Shown one piece after another: positions 1-8,186 of a stretch of 37,653 nt of DNA (positions within the stretch are counted from its first letter, which is position 1; each line of letters starts with the position of its first letter). The stretch is from an uncultured Alphaproteobacteria bacterium (GTDB lineage: Bacteria > Pseudomonadota > Alphaproteobacteria > HIMB59 > GCA-002718135). The notes under the pieces were generated by a model that saw nothing but the letters and a program-made list of their open reading frames with translations, had not been told where the DNA came from and ran no database searches. A program made the translations under genes and the position numbers. The stretch lies in NCBI GenBank assembly GCA_902620425.1, contig CACNHX010000011.1, positions 1-37,653 of the forward strand, written 5' to 3'.

Positions 1-259
1 AATGAAAATAATTTAATTTAAATGACCATGTAGAGGTTACAAGACAGAGAAAAAACATGACATACAAAACTTCTTTTTGAAATTCTGGAGCTTCTTTTTT
101 CTTAAAATGTAAATAATAGAGCCAAGAAGCTATAATGATAGAAATAAAGAGAAATAATCCGCTTTGTAGATATTCAAATTCTATATTGATACTAAAAGAT
201 AAAGCTAAAACGATAAAATAGGATGTTAAAAATAATATAACTCTTGATAAAGATTCCAT
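1..259 (-). CDS. Partial membrane protein, C-terminus beyond left edge
   Basis: An open frame reads leftward from ATG at 259-257 and runs off the window without a stop, giving the first 86 residues. It begins MESLSRVILFLTSYFIVLAL and contains about three hydrophobic stretches (roughly residues 5-25, 33-50 and 66-80) separated by a short charged segment with KKKEAPEFQKE. It looks like a small integral membrane protein of unknown function. Its ATG overlaps the TAA of the upstream gene (TAATG), so the two are very probably cotranscribed and translationally coupled. I recognise no family. Confidence 0.6.
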   Translation of the reverse strand, partial: MESLSRVILFLTSYFIVLALSFSINIEFEYLQSGLFLFISIIIASWLYYLHFKKKEAPEFQKEVLYVMFFLCLVTSTWSFKLNYFH

Positions 260-1104
260 TAATGCTCCCTGCAATTTTGTAAATTATTAGTTTCCAAAAT
301 AAAATCATATAATTGACCAGACCAAGAATATAATTTTGTATCTTCACAATTTGAAAAGTTGGTTTTTAAATCAATTAACTCTAAAATATTATTTTGATAA
401 TCTCTTTTAGCTGAATACCAAAAGGCTCCTCCTCCATAAAAATAGCTTTTTGAATGTGTGGCAATATAATAATCATCATGAAATTCTAAAATTCCATCAT
501 AAAGATATAAAAAATCTTTAGTATTAATATCGAATACAATATTTTTAATATGAGTTGACTCTAATAATTGAATATGGATTTTGTTATCTAAAGTTTTTAT
601 AAAATTCGCTTTGTGTCCATAAGAATTATATAAATCATAGATGTACCAATAATTATCATCTACAAATAAAATTGAATCTTCATCAAGGTAACATCTTTCA
701 CCACAAACTACTCTATTAAAGTTTGTAATGTAAGATTTATAATAACTCAAATCATGTGAAACTTTAATCCTAGGATTGTTTAAAAAATTAACTGGGTAAT
801 TAGTAATCTTATTTTGAAATTGTTCCCTTAGACATTCTAAATCAAGATTAGAACTAGTATAAATTCCTAGCCAATAATCTGGATCTTTTTCTTTGTGAAA
901 AAAATAACTATCAATTTTACCTTTTGAACATTTATTTAAATCATGTTCAATCATCATTAAGTCAATCTCTCTTGGCAACTCGTAATGAGCTAATAAAGGT
1001 GTGGCACTTAAGAGGAGTTTTAAAATGATTAATTTTATAATTTTATAATGAATATTTTTTTGACTCAGTGCCACAGAAATATTTCTATTTATTAATTTAG
1101 GCAA
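259..1104 (-). CDS. Hypothetical secreted or membrane-anchored protein
   Basis: This 281-residue protein is of unknown function. The first codon is TTG; a GTG at 1074 is an equally plausible start. Both keep the hydrophobic segment IIKLIILKLLLSATPLLA at about residues 22-39, which resembles a signal peptide, with likely cleavage before HYELPRE. The mature part is rich in Tyr, Asp and Asn and has six scattered cysteines, including a CGERC pair near the middle, compatible with disulfides in an exported protein. It is followed immediately by the partial membrane gene at the left edge. I recognise no domain. Confidence 0.55.
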   Translation of the reverse strand: MPKLINRNISVALSQKNIHYKIIKLIILKLLLSATPLLAHYELPREIDLMMIEHDLNKCSKGKIDSYFFHKEKDPDYWLGIYTSSNLDLECLREQFQNKITNYPVNFLNNPRIKVSHDLSYYKSYITNFNRVVCGERCYLDEDSILFVDDNYWYIYDLYNSYGHKANFIKTLDNKIHIQLLESTHIKNIVFDINTKDFLYLYDGILEFHDDYYIATHSKSYFYGGGAFWYSAKRDYQNNILELIDLKTNFSNCEDTKLYSWSGQLYDFILETNNLQNCREH

Positions 1105-1199
1105 ATTCGGGTTCTAAATATGTTTAGATTAAGATTTGTTCTTAATATTACCTTAATGATTTCTCATTTTTATCAAAATTTATTTTTATAGAAGTTTTA

Positions 1200-1949
1200 G
1201 TGGCACCAGTTATCAAAAGAATTATAATTTTTCTATTCTCCCTCCTTATTATTGTGCTCCTTCTAGCTGGTGCTGCTAAAGGGGATCAATTATTAAGTTC
1301 CAAAGAATTTATTAAAAAAGAACTGCCCCTTGATCAGGGAAATGACAAACTTATTATTACGGAAGCACAAGAATATCCGAAAAGAACATTTTATTTTGAT
1401 CCTTTAGTTGTTTTTGATGAACAAGATGAGGTGAGTTTATGTGGGTATGAGCTTACGACAGTTGATTTTACAGGAACAAGGATAGTTGTAAGCCTTTACG
1501 CTGCTCTTTTTGATGATGCACCAGCAATTATCAATTATGTAAGATTAGAAACGTTACAATTAACACCTTTTGATAAAGAGCTATCCTTTAGTGATATGAA
1601 AAAATTAGAACTCTATCCCTACACAATGGAAATTATAAAAAATAATACTTTATTTGAATCTCTTGAACGAAATAATTCCATTGCAAGTGCCATTATTCAT
1701 GAATCATCGAATAATTATCTCTCAAATAAAGGTAAAATCTTAAAAGAATTTTATATGGGTGGATACGACTTACACGTAGAGTTTATTAGAGGATACCCTG
1801 TTCACATTCCTATTCCACAAAATATTAAATTTTTAAATGCTAAAATTGATCTCATTGACCACTGTCTTATAGAACTAAGAAAGAATGAGAGAAAAACTAA
1901 GATACCTGAAGAGAACATTTTAAAAGAAGCATCTTATAGAATTCAATAA
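1200..1949 (+). CDS. Hypothetical membrane-anchored protein
   Basis: A 249-residue protein starting at GTG, with a single N-terminal membrane segment (about residues 6-25, IKRIIIFLFSLLIIVLLLAG) and a mainly hydrophilic remainder that probably lies in the periplasm. No lipobox cysteine follows the segment, so a lipoprotein is unlikely. Two cysteines remain, one in SLCGYEL and one in DHCLIEL. It diverges from the gene at 259-1104 across a 95-bp AT-rich gap. I recognise no family and assign no function. Confidence 0.55.
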   Translation: MAPVIKRIIIFLFSLLIIVLLLAGAAKGDQLLSSKEFIKKELPLDQGNDKLIITEAQEYPKRTFYFDPLVVFDEQDEVSLCGYELTTVDFTGTRIVVSLYAALFDDAPAIINYVRLETLQLTPFDKELSFSDMKKLELYPYTMEIIKNNTLFESLERNNSIASAIIHESSNNYLSNKGKILKEFYMGGYDLHVEFIRGYPVHIPIPQNIKFLNAKIDLIDHCLIELRKNERKTKIPEENILKEASYRIQ

Positions 1950-1989
1950 ATCTATTTAAAACATAATTAAAAACTATTATTATTAAATT

Positions 1990-2379
1990 ATGTCTAACCC
2001 TTTTATTTTAATAGCAAGAATACGTGTAAAAGAAGGTAAGGTTGAAGAGTATCTCAAGATAGCAAAAGAAGCTGATGACGCCGTTAATTCATCAGAACCA
2101 GATATGCTGATCCATACTTTTGATCAAGATCCAACAGATCCCCTAGAATTTACCTGGAGTGAAGTCTACCGTACAAGTGAGGCAATGGTTCATCACATTA
2201 ACAACCCTCCTGTTGTAGCTTATGTAGAAAAACATCAAGAAATAGCAGATAAATTTGAAATAGAAGTTTATGGTAATATTACTAATGAAACAATCAAAGC
2301 AATTGAAGCTTTAAATGTCCCTTTCAAGCACTTTAAAACAACAGAAGTTGGTTACATAAGAAAGGAAAAATTTATTTAA
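1990..2379 (+). CDS. ABM-type dimeric alpha/beta-barrel protein (putative quinol monooxygenase family)
   Basis: This 129-residue protein opens with the pattern typical of antibiotic biosynthesis monooxygenase (ABM) domains: FILIARIRVKEGKVEEYLKI, then a helix, then TFDQDPTDPLEFTWSEVYRT and a second helix (AMVHHINNPPVVAYVEKH). Members fold as ferredoxin-like dimers; some oxidise quinols or phenols without a cofactor, others degrade haem, and many have no known substrate. The C-terminal 30 residues extend beyond a minimal ABM domain. It converges on the GYD-domain gene across a hairpin terminator. The fold call is good; the substrate is unknown. Confidence 0.75.
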   Translation: MSNPFILIARIRVKEGKVEEYLKIAKEADDAVNSSEPDMLIHTFDQDPTDPLEFTWSEVYRTSEAMVHHINNPPVVAYVEKHQEIADKFEIEVYGNITNETIKAIEALNVPFKHFKTTEVGYIRKEKFI

Positions 2380-2391
2380 TTTAATGAAAAA

Positions 2392-2413
2392 AAGCACTCT
2401 AGTTTGAGTGCTT
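2392..2413. terminator. Bidirectional intrinsic terminator
   Basis: An 8-bp perfect stem, AAGCACTC (2392-2399) with GAGTGCTT (2406-2413), closes a 6-nt loop. It is flanked by an A-run on the left, which is the U-tract for the minus strand, and by CTTCTTAAATT on the right. It lies between two convergent genes, so it can stop transcription from both sides. Confidence 0.8.
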
Positions 2414-2419
2414 CTTAAA

Positions 2420-2737
2420 TTAAGAAGTAGGAGGAGAAAAATCTACTTTATTTCCCATTTCTCTTACTTTGTTTAAATCAACTGACTCTAAAGTTACTGC
2501 TTCTGTAAGAGTGCCTGCTGCTTTTGCTTTTAAAGCACATGCAGCCATACTTTCAAATGACTCTGCCTCTGCAATCATGACAAAATCATACTGACCTCTT
2601 GTTATATGATAATCAATTAATTTTCCTCCAACACTGCTAACCATTTTTTCCATAGCTGCTTTTCTGTCTGAGTCTCCATTAATGATACCATCTGCACCTT
2701 TTTGAGAATAAATACCAAGTGATACAAAAATTGACAT
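2420..2737 (-). CDS. GYD-domain protein
   Basis: A 105-residue single-domain protein resembling the GYD family (PF08734), named for a Gly-Tyr-Asp-type motif; here the corresponding position reads GQYDFVMIAEAES. The pattern is strand (FVSLGIYSQKG), helix (RKAAMEKMVSSVGG), strand pair (KLIDYHITRGQYDFVMIAE), helix (FESMAACALKAKAAG) and final strand (TLTEAVTLESVD), that is, a ferredoxin-like dimeric barrel. The ribosome-binding site GGAGGA lies just upstream of the ATG. It diverges from the SnoaL-like gene at 2973. Biochemical function is unknown for the family. Confidence 0.8.
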   Translation of the reverse strand: MSIFVSLGIYSQKGADGIINGDSDRKAAMEKMVSSVGGKLIDYHITRGQYDFVMIAEAESFESMAACALKAKAAGTLTEAVTLESVDLNKVREMGNKVDFSPPTS

Positions 2738-2822
2738 TTAATATCCTCCTTTCAATTTAATTATAAATTATAATAGAATTTTTTATTAAAAATTTATCAA
2801 GATCAACAATCTTTTTATTTAT

Positions 2823-2922
2823 AAACCTAAAAGGTTTGAATAACTATTCGTCAATATTTATTATTTTTTATTAATAATATTATTTTTACTTAACTTAATT
2901 ATTATTCAATAATAGAATATTC
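2823..2922. promoter_or_regulatory. Divergent promoter region with several short palindromes
   Basis: The 235-bp gap between the divergent GYD and SnoaL-like genes is extremely AT-rich and holds a run of short inverted repeats: AAACCT/AGGTTT (2823-2837), GAATA/TATTC (2838-2849), ATTATT/AATAAT (2901-2913) and GAATATTC (2915-2922). Such sites could be operators or promoter elements for both genes. In sequence this AT-rich, chance palindromes are common, so the call is tentative. I could not identify a convincing -35/-10 pair. Confidence 0.3.
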
Positions 2923-2972
2923 ATAAAATTGTAAAATTTTAATTTTAGATTTTACTAATCAAAAGGAGATTT

Positions 2973-3293
2973 ATGTTATTTGAAAAATTACAAAAAGCAT
3001 TTGAAGAAAAAGATGCTAAAGCTCATAGAGCTCTCTTTCATGATGACCATGAATTCATCAGTCATAAACAAAATAAAGTTTTTAAAAAAAGTGAAGGAAG
3101 CGAAGAACAAACATTAGAAATGTTCAATAATATTACTCAAGATAAAGTTCGTTGTATTTATGAAAATGATGAAATTTTAGTTACACATCGCTTTAATACT
3201 TATGCATCTGGAGATAAAGAAGCTTTAATGATGGTTGCATTAAAAAAAGATGGATTAATTTGGCGAACAGAGACTGGCGCTACAGAAATGTAA
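2973..3293 (+). CDS. SnoaL/NTF2-like small protein
   Basis: A 106-residue protein with the layout of the SnoaL/NTF2-like cone fold: N-terminal helix (LFEKLQKAFEEKDAKAHRAL), a loop with FHDDHEFISH, a helix (SEEQTLEMFNNI), then beta strands (VRCIYENDEILVTHRFNTYA, EALMMVALKKDGLIWRTETG). The family includes small hydrolases, isomerases and non-enzymatic binding proteins, so no substrate can be named. A strong AAAGGAGA site sits 7 bp before the ATG. It is followed by two barrel-type genes on the same strand after 25 and 66 bp, probably one transcript. Confidence 0.7.
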   Translation: MLFEKLQKAFEEKDAKAHRALFHDDHEFISHKQNKVFKKSEGSEEQTLEMFNNITQDKVRCIYENDEILVTHRFNTYASGDKEALMMVALKKDGLIWRTETGATEM

Positions 3294-3318
3294 ATAAACT
3301 TATTTTAAGGAGGATTTT

Positions 3319-3642
3319 ATGAAAAAAGGATATTGGGTTGGACAAGTAAAAGAAATTAAAAATGAAGAAAAATGGGGACAATATTTAGAGAAATTTATGA
3401 ATATTGTTGCTGAGGAGGCAGAAAAGAAATCAGGAAATTTTGTTCCTACAGCTAGCAGTGAACCAAAGTTCTATATTCAAAAGAATTTTGATTTATTATA
3501 TTCAGCAGTTGTTGAATTTAATAGCGTACAAGATGCAATAGATGGTTACAATGATCCTCGTTATCAAGAAGCTTTGGCACAATTAGGTGAAAATAAAGAG
3601 GATGTTGTTGTGAGAAATTTGGTAATTATAGAAGCAAATTAA
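3319..3642 (+). CDS. DUF1330-family small protein
   Basis: A 107-residue protein similar to DUF1330 (PF07045): MKKGYWVGQVKEIKNEEKWG with the typical opening strand 'GYWV', a helix (GQYLEKFMNIVAEEAEKK), the strand region around FYIQKNFDLLYSAVVEF, then the characteristic segment SVQDAIDGYNDPRYQEAL ahead of the final strand VVRNLVIIEA. The fold is again a ferredoxin-like dimeric barrel. AAGGAGG lies just before the ATG. Function in this family is unknown; related members sit with degradation genes or stand alone. Confidence 0.8.
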   Translation: MKKGYWVGQVKEIKNEEKWGQYLEKFMNIVAEEAEKKSGNFVPTASSEPKFYIQKNFDLLYSAVVEFNSVQDAIDGYNDPRYQEALAQLGENKEDVVVRNLVIIEAN

Positions 3643-3708
3643 ATAACTAAAAGTAATTAACTATAGACTAATATATTCAAATTAAAGAAATAGAAAAAAG
3701 GACGTATT

Positions 3709-3978
3709 ATGAAAATTATTATGAATGTTAAATTAAAAGAAGGTTATGAAAAATGGAAAAATCTTTTTCTCAGTGTTGATACTCATAGAGAAAAATATGG
3801 AATAAAAGTTTTAGCATATGGCCACCCTAAAGATGATGAAACTAAAATTTATCAAGTTTTAGAGATTGAATCGATGGAAAAAATGCAAGCAGCAATGCAA
3901 GATCCAGAATTAGCAAAACTTAGAACTGATGCGGGTGTTGATTTAGATAGCCAAGAATTAGTTTTCTTGGTCGAGTAG
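3709..3978 (+). CDS. Small dimeric alpha/beta-barrel-like protein
   Basis: An 89-residue protein: strand KIIMNVKLKEG, helix YEKWKNLFLSVDTHREKYG, strands IKVLAYGHPKDDETKIYQVLEIES, helix MEKMQAAMQDPELAKLRTDAG and final strand SQELVFLVE. The 'MQAAMQDPELAKL' segment is the usual second helix of ABM/DUF3764-like proteins. It resembles the 85-residue protein at 14183-14440 in length and layout. It is probably cotranscribed with the two genes upstream and ends just before a hairpin terminator. No function can be assigned. Confidence 0.7.
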   Translation: MKIIMNVKLKEGYEKWKNLFLSVDTHREKYGIKVLAYGHPKDDETKIYQVLEIESMEKMQAAMQDPELAKLRTDAGVDLDSQELVFLVE

Positions 3979-4007
3979 ATTAATAAAAAATAACACACTA
4001 TATATTT

Positions 4008-4049
4008 ATGGGGTATAAAGCCTTCTCCACTGAGGGAGTTTTGCCCCAT
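4008..4049. terminator. Probable bidirectional hairpin terminator
   Basis: ATGGGG (4008-4013) pairs with CCCCAT (4044-4049), and inside it CTCC (4025-4028) pairs with GGAG (4035-4038) around a 6-nt loop. A short T-run follows on the plus strand. It lies between convergent genes ending at 3978 and 4054. The internal loop is large, so the structure is less clean than a textbook terminator. Confidence 0.55.
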
Positions 4050-4053
4050 TTTC

Positions 4054-5262
4054 CTACTTAAAAGTTTTTTTACCCTTTTTGGTTAACTGATCACGTATTT
4101 TTTTTCTATCCTTACTTTTATCTAAGTCTTTATCCCAATCTAGTTTGTTTACTTCGGTGGCAACCCATGTTTTGATATCATCTTTATTACTATTAGATTT
4201 TTTACTAATGTCTTTAGTAATTTTATTTATAAGAGTATTAATAATTCTATCTCGTTTACCTTGATCATCATTTGTTTCATACTGACCAACTATTTGATTA
4301 CCATCATCTGGGTCATCAGGATTTGTTTTAACAACATCAATTTCTTGTTTTTGAATATAGTTACAATCAAATAATTGAAGTTTATTACATGATTTTTCTG
4401 CTTTCATTCCTTCATAGTGCATAACTTGATCACCATTTTCACCCTGACTATACAAGCCAAATCTAAATTTTGGTCCCATTTGATATTCATTTTTGTTCTT
4501 TACAATTTTTGATATAGTTTTTCCTTCAAAGCGATAAATAAGCTGATCATTTAACCAAAGTTTTATTTTTCCATCTTCTTGATCAGTCCAATTAATATTT
4601 AATAAGACAGTGTGCCATTTACCCTTCACATTATTAAGGGGAATTATTCTTTTATAATCACTACCATCACATAGAGAAACTCCTGATCGGCCCACATAAA
4701 TTCCATCATAACGCCAAGAAAAAAAGAAACTCATTTCAGGGCAAGCAACATTAAATTCATCTATTGTTTGCGTAGTAAGCAAACTCCTTGTTAATTTTTC
4801 ATGTTCAAGATCCATTTTAAATTGACCTATATGAACAAAATCTCGCATATTTTTGGGCCCATCGGATGCAGGATCGATATAGAAAGACCAAGTATACCAA
4901 TATTCACCTAAATGACCTCTTATTTTTTCACCAGTTATAGGATCAAAGAAACCAAGTTCAGAACGACCAATAAAAGTTTTTTCTTTTCTATTACAATCTT
5001 CAGCACCACAATCTTCTAGTCTTTTTTCAAAACGCAAAGAATATTCATTTGTTTTTGTAACTTTATTATCATATCGAAGAGCCCAAGGGTTTTGATGTAT
5101 TCTAGTATGTGTTTCTATTGGGCCCCAAAATCCAGTATCATAGGGATATTTAATATTTTCCTCAAATTTAAAAATATATTTATCATCAAGAAATTTCTTA
5201 GGTAGATCTTTAGCATAAACACTGGATGAAATTAAAAATAGAAAAAATATAATTCTATACAT
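4054..5262 (-). CDS. Secreted polysaccharide-lyase-like protein
   Basis: A 402-residue protein with a clear signal peptide (MYRIIFFLFLISSSVYA, cleaved before KDLPK). The central part resembles the heparin lyase I-like polysaccharide lyase family (PF14099): RSELGFF, then GEYWYTWSFYIDP, FVHIGQFKM, KGKWHTVLLNINW, DGKIKLWLNDQLIY and PKFRFGLYSQG, the beta-jelly-roll strands typical of these lectin-like lyases. Such enzymes cleave acidic glycans by beta-elimination outside the cytoplasm. From about residue 325 a Lys/Asp-rich, low-complexity tail follows (DPDDGN through KGKKTF). It stands 77 bp from the GMC oxidoreductase stop, on the same strand. Activity and substrate are not provable from sequence alone. 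Confidence 0.7.
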   Translation of the reverse strand: MYRIIFFLFLISSSVYAKDLPKKFLDDKYIFKFEENIKYPYDTGFWGPIETHTRIHQNPWALRYDNKVTKTNEYSLRFEKRLEDCGAEDCNRKEKTFIGRSELGFFDPITGEKIRGHLGEYWYTWSFYIDPASDGPKNMRDFVHIGQFKMDLEHEKLTRSLLTTQTIDEFNVACPEMSFFFSWRYDGIYVGRSGVSLCDGSDYKRIIPLNNVKGKWHTVLLNINWTDQEDGKIKLWLNDQLIYRFEGKTISKIVKNKNEYQMGPKFRFGLYSQGENGDQVMHYEGMKAEKSCNKLQLFDCNYIQKQEIDVVKTNPDDPDDGNQIVGQYETNDDQGKRDRIINTLINKITKDISKKSNSNKDDIKTWVATEVNKLDWDKDLDKSKDRKKIRDQLTKKGKKTFK

Positions 5263-5339
5263 TAATAGCTTTTATATAATGCTCTAAAGAATATGTAAAA
5301 AATTATTTTCTAAATTTAAAATATATTAGATTAAACAAA

Positions 5340-6944
5340 TTATCGTGACTGTAATAATATATCAGTAGCCTTATCTGCTATTGCCATAGCTGGAGCATTA
5401 GTATTAGCACCGACAATTGTTGGCATCATCGATACATCAAAAACTTTTAAATTTTTTATTCCCTTCACTTCAAGTTTTGTATTTAAAACTGCCATATCAT
5501 CATTATCTTTACCCATTTTACATGTGCCAACAGGGTGCCAATTGGTTTTGATCATTTTTTTTGAATAATTAATGAGATCTTTATCTGAATTAATAGATTG
5601 ACCAGGAACTGTTTCTTCTAAAACAATATCAGATAAAGGTTTTGTTTGAATAACCTTTCTTGCAAGCTTTACCGCATTTAACATAACATTCATATCATCT
5701 TCATGACTTAAGAAATTTGGATCTATAAGAGGTAAATCTAATGGATCAGAAGATTGAATTCTAACCTCACCTCGTGATTTTGGATTCATTAGACAAGATG
5801 TAAGAGTTAAACCGTGATCAGGTTTTATGCCTTTTGTATCTCTATCGGTATACATTATCGGCACGCAATACAGTTTAATTTTAGGATCTTTTTTATCTTC
5901 TAAATTTTCTGGATTAAAAAAAGAGCAACTATCAACACCTTGAGATCGAACAGGGCCTGAATTAAACAATAAATACTGAATTCCATTTTTTATCATTCGC
6001 CATCCTTCATCTTGTTTATAATAACTATAACCAGGTTTTACTCTCGAGATAACAGGAACTTCATGATGATCTTGCAAATTTTTACCTACACCTTTTAAAT
6101 TTTCAATTACTGGAATATTAAATTGTTGTAATTGCTCTTCTTCCCCAATTCCGGAATGCATCAAAATTTTAGGTGTTACGTATGCTCCTGATGTTAAAAT
6201 AATATCATTCGCAAAATATTTAGTTGGTTTACCATTTGATATACATTCAACACCAATTGCTTTTTTTTGATCAAGAATAACTTTTGTTACAATAGAACTA
6301 GTTATGATTTCTAAATTTTTATTATTAGTTTTTGATTGTAAAAAAGCACTGTACACATCACATCTTTTGCCATTGCCAATGGTGTATTGCATAGTTCCTA
6401 CACCATATTGATCACCGTCATTGAAATCATCATTATAAGGTAAACCCATGGCTTGCATTGTTTTGATATATAAGTTTGAACCTTCTACAATATAACCAGG
6501 ATCAGAAACTTTTAAGTTACCATTGTTTCCGTGATATTCATTTTGAATACGCTGATTATCTTCTAGTTTAACAAAATGCTTTAGTAAAGAGTTCCAGTTC
6601 CAATTACTATCATCACTCTCCTCTTCCCATTTATTATAATCTGAAGGTTTGCCTCGCATGTAAACCATACCATTTACTTTTGAACCTCCACCAAGTGTTT
6701 TGGCTTGTGCTATAAAATGCTGACGGTTATTTAATTGTTTTTGTGGGATAGACTCATAAAATTTTAAGAATGGACTATTTTCTAAACCCTTAATCCAACC
6801 AGCAGGCATTGATAAAAGTAAATTATTGGATTTAATTCCTTCTTCTAAAATTAAAACAGAAGCACCATGCTCAATTAATTTTGTTGCTGTAATAATTCCT
6901 GATGTTCCACCACCTGCAATTATAAAATCATATTTTTTTGCCAT
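5340..6944 (-). CDS. GMC-family FAD-dependent alcohol/choline-type dehydrogenase
   Basis: A 534-residue glucose-methanol-choline oxidoreductase. The N-terminal FAD-binding motif is IAGGGTSGIITATKL (residues 9-23) with acidic end LILEEG; the GMC signatures GGGSKVNGMVYMRG (about 85-98) and TSGAYVTPKILMHSGIG (about 251-267) are present; the C-terminal active-site region has NWHPVGTCKMG (His about 470) and GANTNAPAMAIADKA (Asn about 514). Length fits choline dehydrogenase-like members that oxidise primary alcohols and pass electrons to the respiratory chain. No betaine aldehyde dehydrogenase or choline transporter is nearby, so the substrate stays open. It is transcribed toward the lyase-like gene. 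Confidence 0.9.
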   Translation of the reverse strand: MAKKYDFIIAGGGTSGIITATKLIEHGASVLILEEGIKSNNLLLSMPAGWIKGLENSPFLKFYESIPQKQLNNRQHFIAQAKTLGGGSKVNGMVYMRGKPSDYNKWEEESDDSNWNWNSLLKHFVKLEDNQRIQNEYHGNNGNLKVSDPGYIVEGSNLYIKTMQAMGLPYNDDFNDGDQYGVGTMQYTIGNGKRCDVYSAFLQSKTNNKNLEIITSSIVTKVILDQKKAIGVECISNGKPTKYFANDIILTSGAYVTPKILMHSGIGEEEQLQQFNIPVIENLKGVGKNLQDHHEVPVISRVKPGYSYYKQDEGWRMIKNGIQYLLFNSGPVRSQGVDSCSFFNPENLEDKKDPKIKLYCVPIMYTDRDTKGIKPDHGLTLTSCLMNPKSRGEVRIQSSDPLDLPLIDPNFLSHEDDMNVMLNAVKLARKVIQTKPLSDIVLEETVPGQSINSDKDLINYSKKMIKTNWHPVGTCKMGKDNDDMAVLNTKLEVKGIKNLKVFDVSMMPTIVGANTNAPAMAIADKATDILLQSR

Positions 6945-6996
6945 ATATAAATTTTTCTATTTTAATTTTTTACGTGTTTCTATATTTAATATCAAG

Positions 6997-7191
6997 ATGA
7001 AAACTTTAATAGTTAAAGCAGATGATGGAAGAGAATACCATGTAGATGACCCCAATCGCTTTTATCAGCATCTTATAGATTTTCACTCAGATAATAATAT
7101 TGGTAATAATAGTGTCCATGAAGAAAATGGCTATTACTTTACAGTAACACCCTCATTTTATGATACTGTAAAAAAGTTTATAGAAAAATAA
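6997..7191 (+). CDS. Small hypothetical protein (64 aa)
   Basis: The frame is open further upstream, but that part overlaps the GMC gene on the other strand. The ATG at 6997 gives a compact 64-residue protein, MKTLIVKADDGREYHVDDPN and onward, ending in YDTVKKFIEK. It looks soluble, with a predicted strand-turn-strand start and amphipathic C-terminal helix. It is 18 bp ahead of the metalloprotease-like gene and probably cotranscribed. No family recognised and no good ribosome-binding site, so moderate confidence. Confidence 0.5.
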   Translation: MKTLIVKADDGREYHVDDPNRFYQHLIDFHSDNNIGNNSVHEENGYYFTVTPSFYDTVKKFIEK

Positions 7192-7209
7192 ATATACAAT
7201 TAAAAATCT

Positions 7210-8181
7210 ATGCATCGATATTTTTTGATACCCTTTATTGGTTTTTTTCTAATTATTAGTATCATTATGATTTATCTTCAATTTGTAAATGAGGATTGGA
7301 AATTTTTAGTACCCAAAATTAAACTTCCAGATTCTTGCAACAATAATAATAAAGTTGAATTTGTTATACATAAGAGTGATATTAATCAGAATAGATCATT
7401 TAAAGATGAAAAAGATGTATATAATGGCAATCAATTTCATCCAATCCTTTTACTACCATGTGAAAGAGAGGATCGTCTTTATGATGTAAATAAAAATATA
7501 GAAGCATCCCTTCTAGCTATTAATAATTGGTTTGAAAAAAAAACAAATAATCAAACAATTAGATTTGATAAAAAAATTAATGGAAATTTTGATGTAACTT
7601 TTTTGAGAGTTAATAAAACTATGGATTGGTTTGGCGATTTAGAAACTAAAGATGAGGACGTCGATATTACCGAAGTGTCTGAGAAAATTGAAAAAATTAT
7701 TAATGATAATAGTCATTTCTTTAATAATTTTTCTTCAAAAAAATTTATTATTTTTTTTGAAGGTTGGGAAAAAAGAAAATATATTGATTATGATATTTGT
7801 GGAAAATCAAGATTTGATGGAAACATAGCAATTTACTACACATACTCTAGATTTAAAAAATACATTGGTGATGATTTAATTTTATCAAATAATGATAGAA
7901 TATTTTCTTGCACTCACAAAGATCATTTAAATGATAAAAATGATGTAACTTTTGGTGATGCAGAAGCAACAATTTTACATGAAATGATTCATTCATTAGG
8001 TTTTCCTGCAAAATGTTCAACTAATAATAAATTCTTTCATGTTAATGATAATAAAAATGATGTTATGCACAATCAATCAGGAAAAAAATTTTTAGATTAT
8101 AATAATGATGATTATTATGATCACGGATTAGATAATTGCCCTGATTTAAAAAATAGTAAGTTTCTGAAAGAATTATTGTAG
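7210..8181 (+). CDS. Membrane-anchored zinc metalloprotease-like protein
   Basis: A 323-residue protein with an N-terminal membrane segment (about residues 4-23) and a large probably periplasmic part. Residues 257-264 read HEMIHSLG, the HExxHxxG zinc-protease motif seen in metzincins. NDVM at about 283-286 could be the methionine-turn. The usual third ligand, three residues after the motif's Gly, is Ala here (GFPA); His277 (KFFHVND) is a candidate replacement. A C-terminal DYNNDDYYDHG could bind calcium. Seven cysteines suggest disulfides. It ends 5 bp from the convergent EamA gene. The protease call is a family-level inference and activity is uncertain. Confidence 0.6.
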   Translation: MHRYFLIPFIGFFLIISIIMIYLQFVNEDWKFLVPKIKLPDSCNNNNKVEFVIHKSDINQNRSFKDEKDVYNGNQFHPILLLPCEREDRLYDVNKNIEASLLAINNWFEKKTNNQTIRFDKKINGNFDVTFLRVNKTMDWFGDLETKDEDVDITEVSEKIEKIINDNSHFFNNFSSKKFIIFFEGWEKRKYIDYDICGKSRFDGNIAIYYTYSRFKKYIGDDLILSNNDRIFSCTHKDHLNDKNDVTFGDAEATILHEMIHSLGFPAKCSTNNKFFHVNDNKNDVMHNQSGKKFLDYNNDDYYDHGLDNCPDLKNSKFLKELL

Positions 8182-8186
8182 TTAAA

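Noticed and set aside
6826-6996. Long version of the small protein before the metalloprotease-like gene
   Set aside because: This part is antisense to the conserved FAD-binding N-terminus of the GMC gene and looks like a shadow frame.
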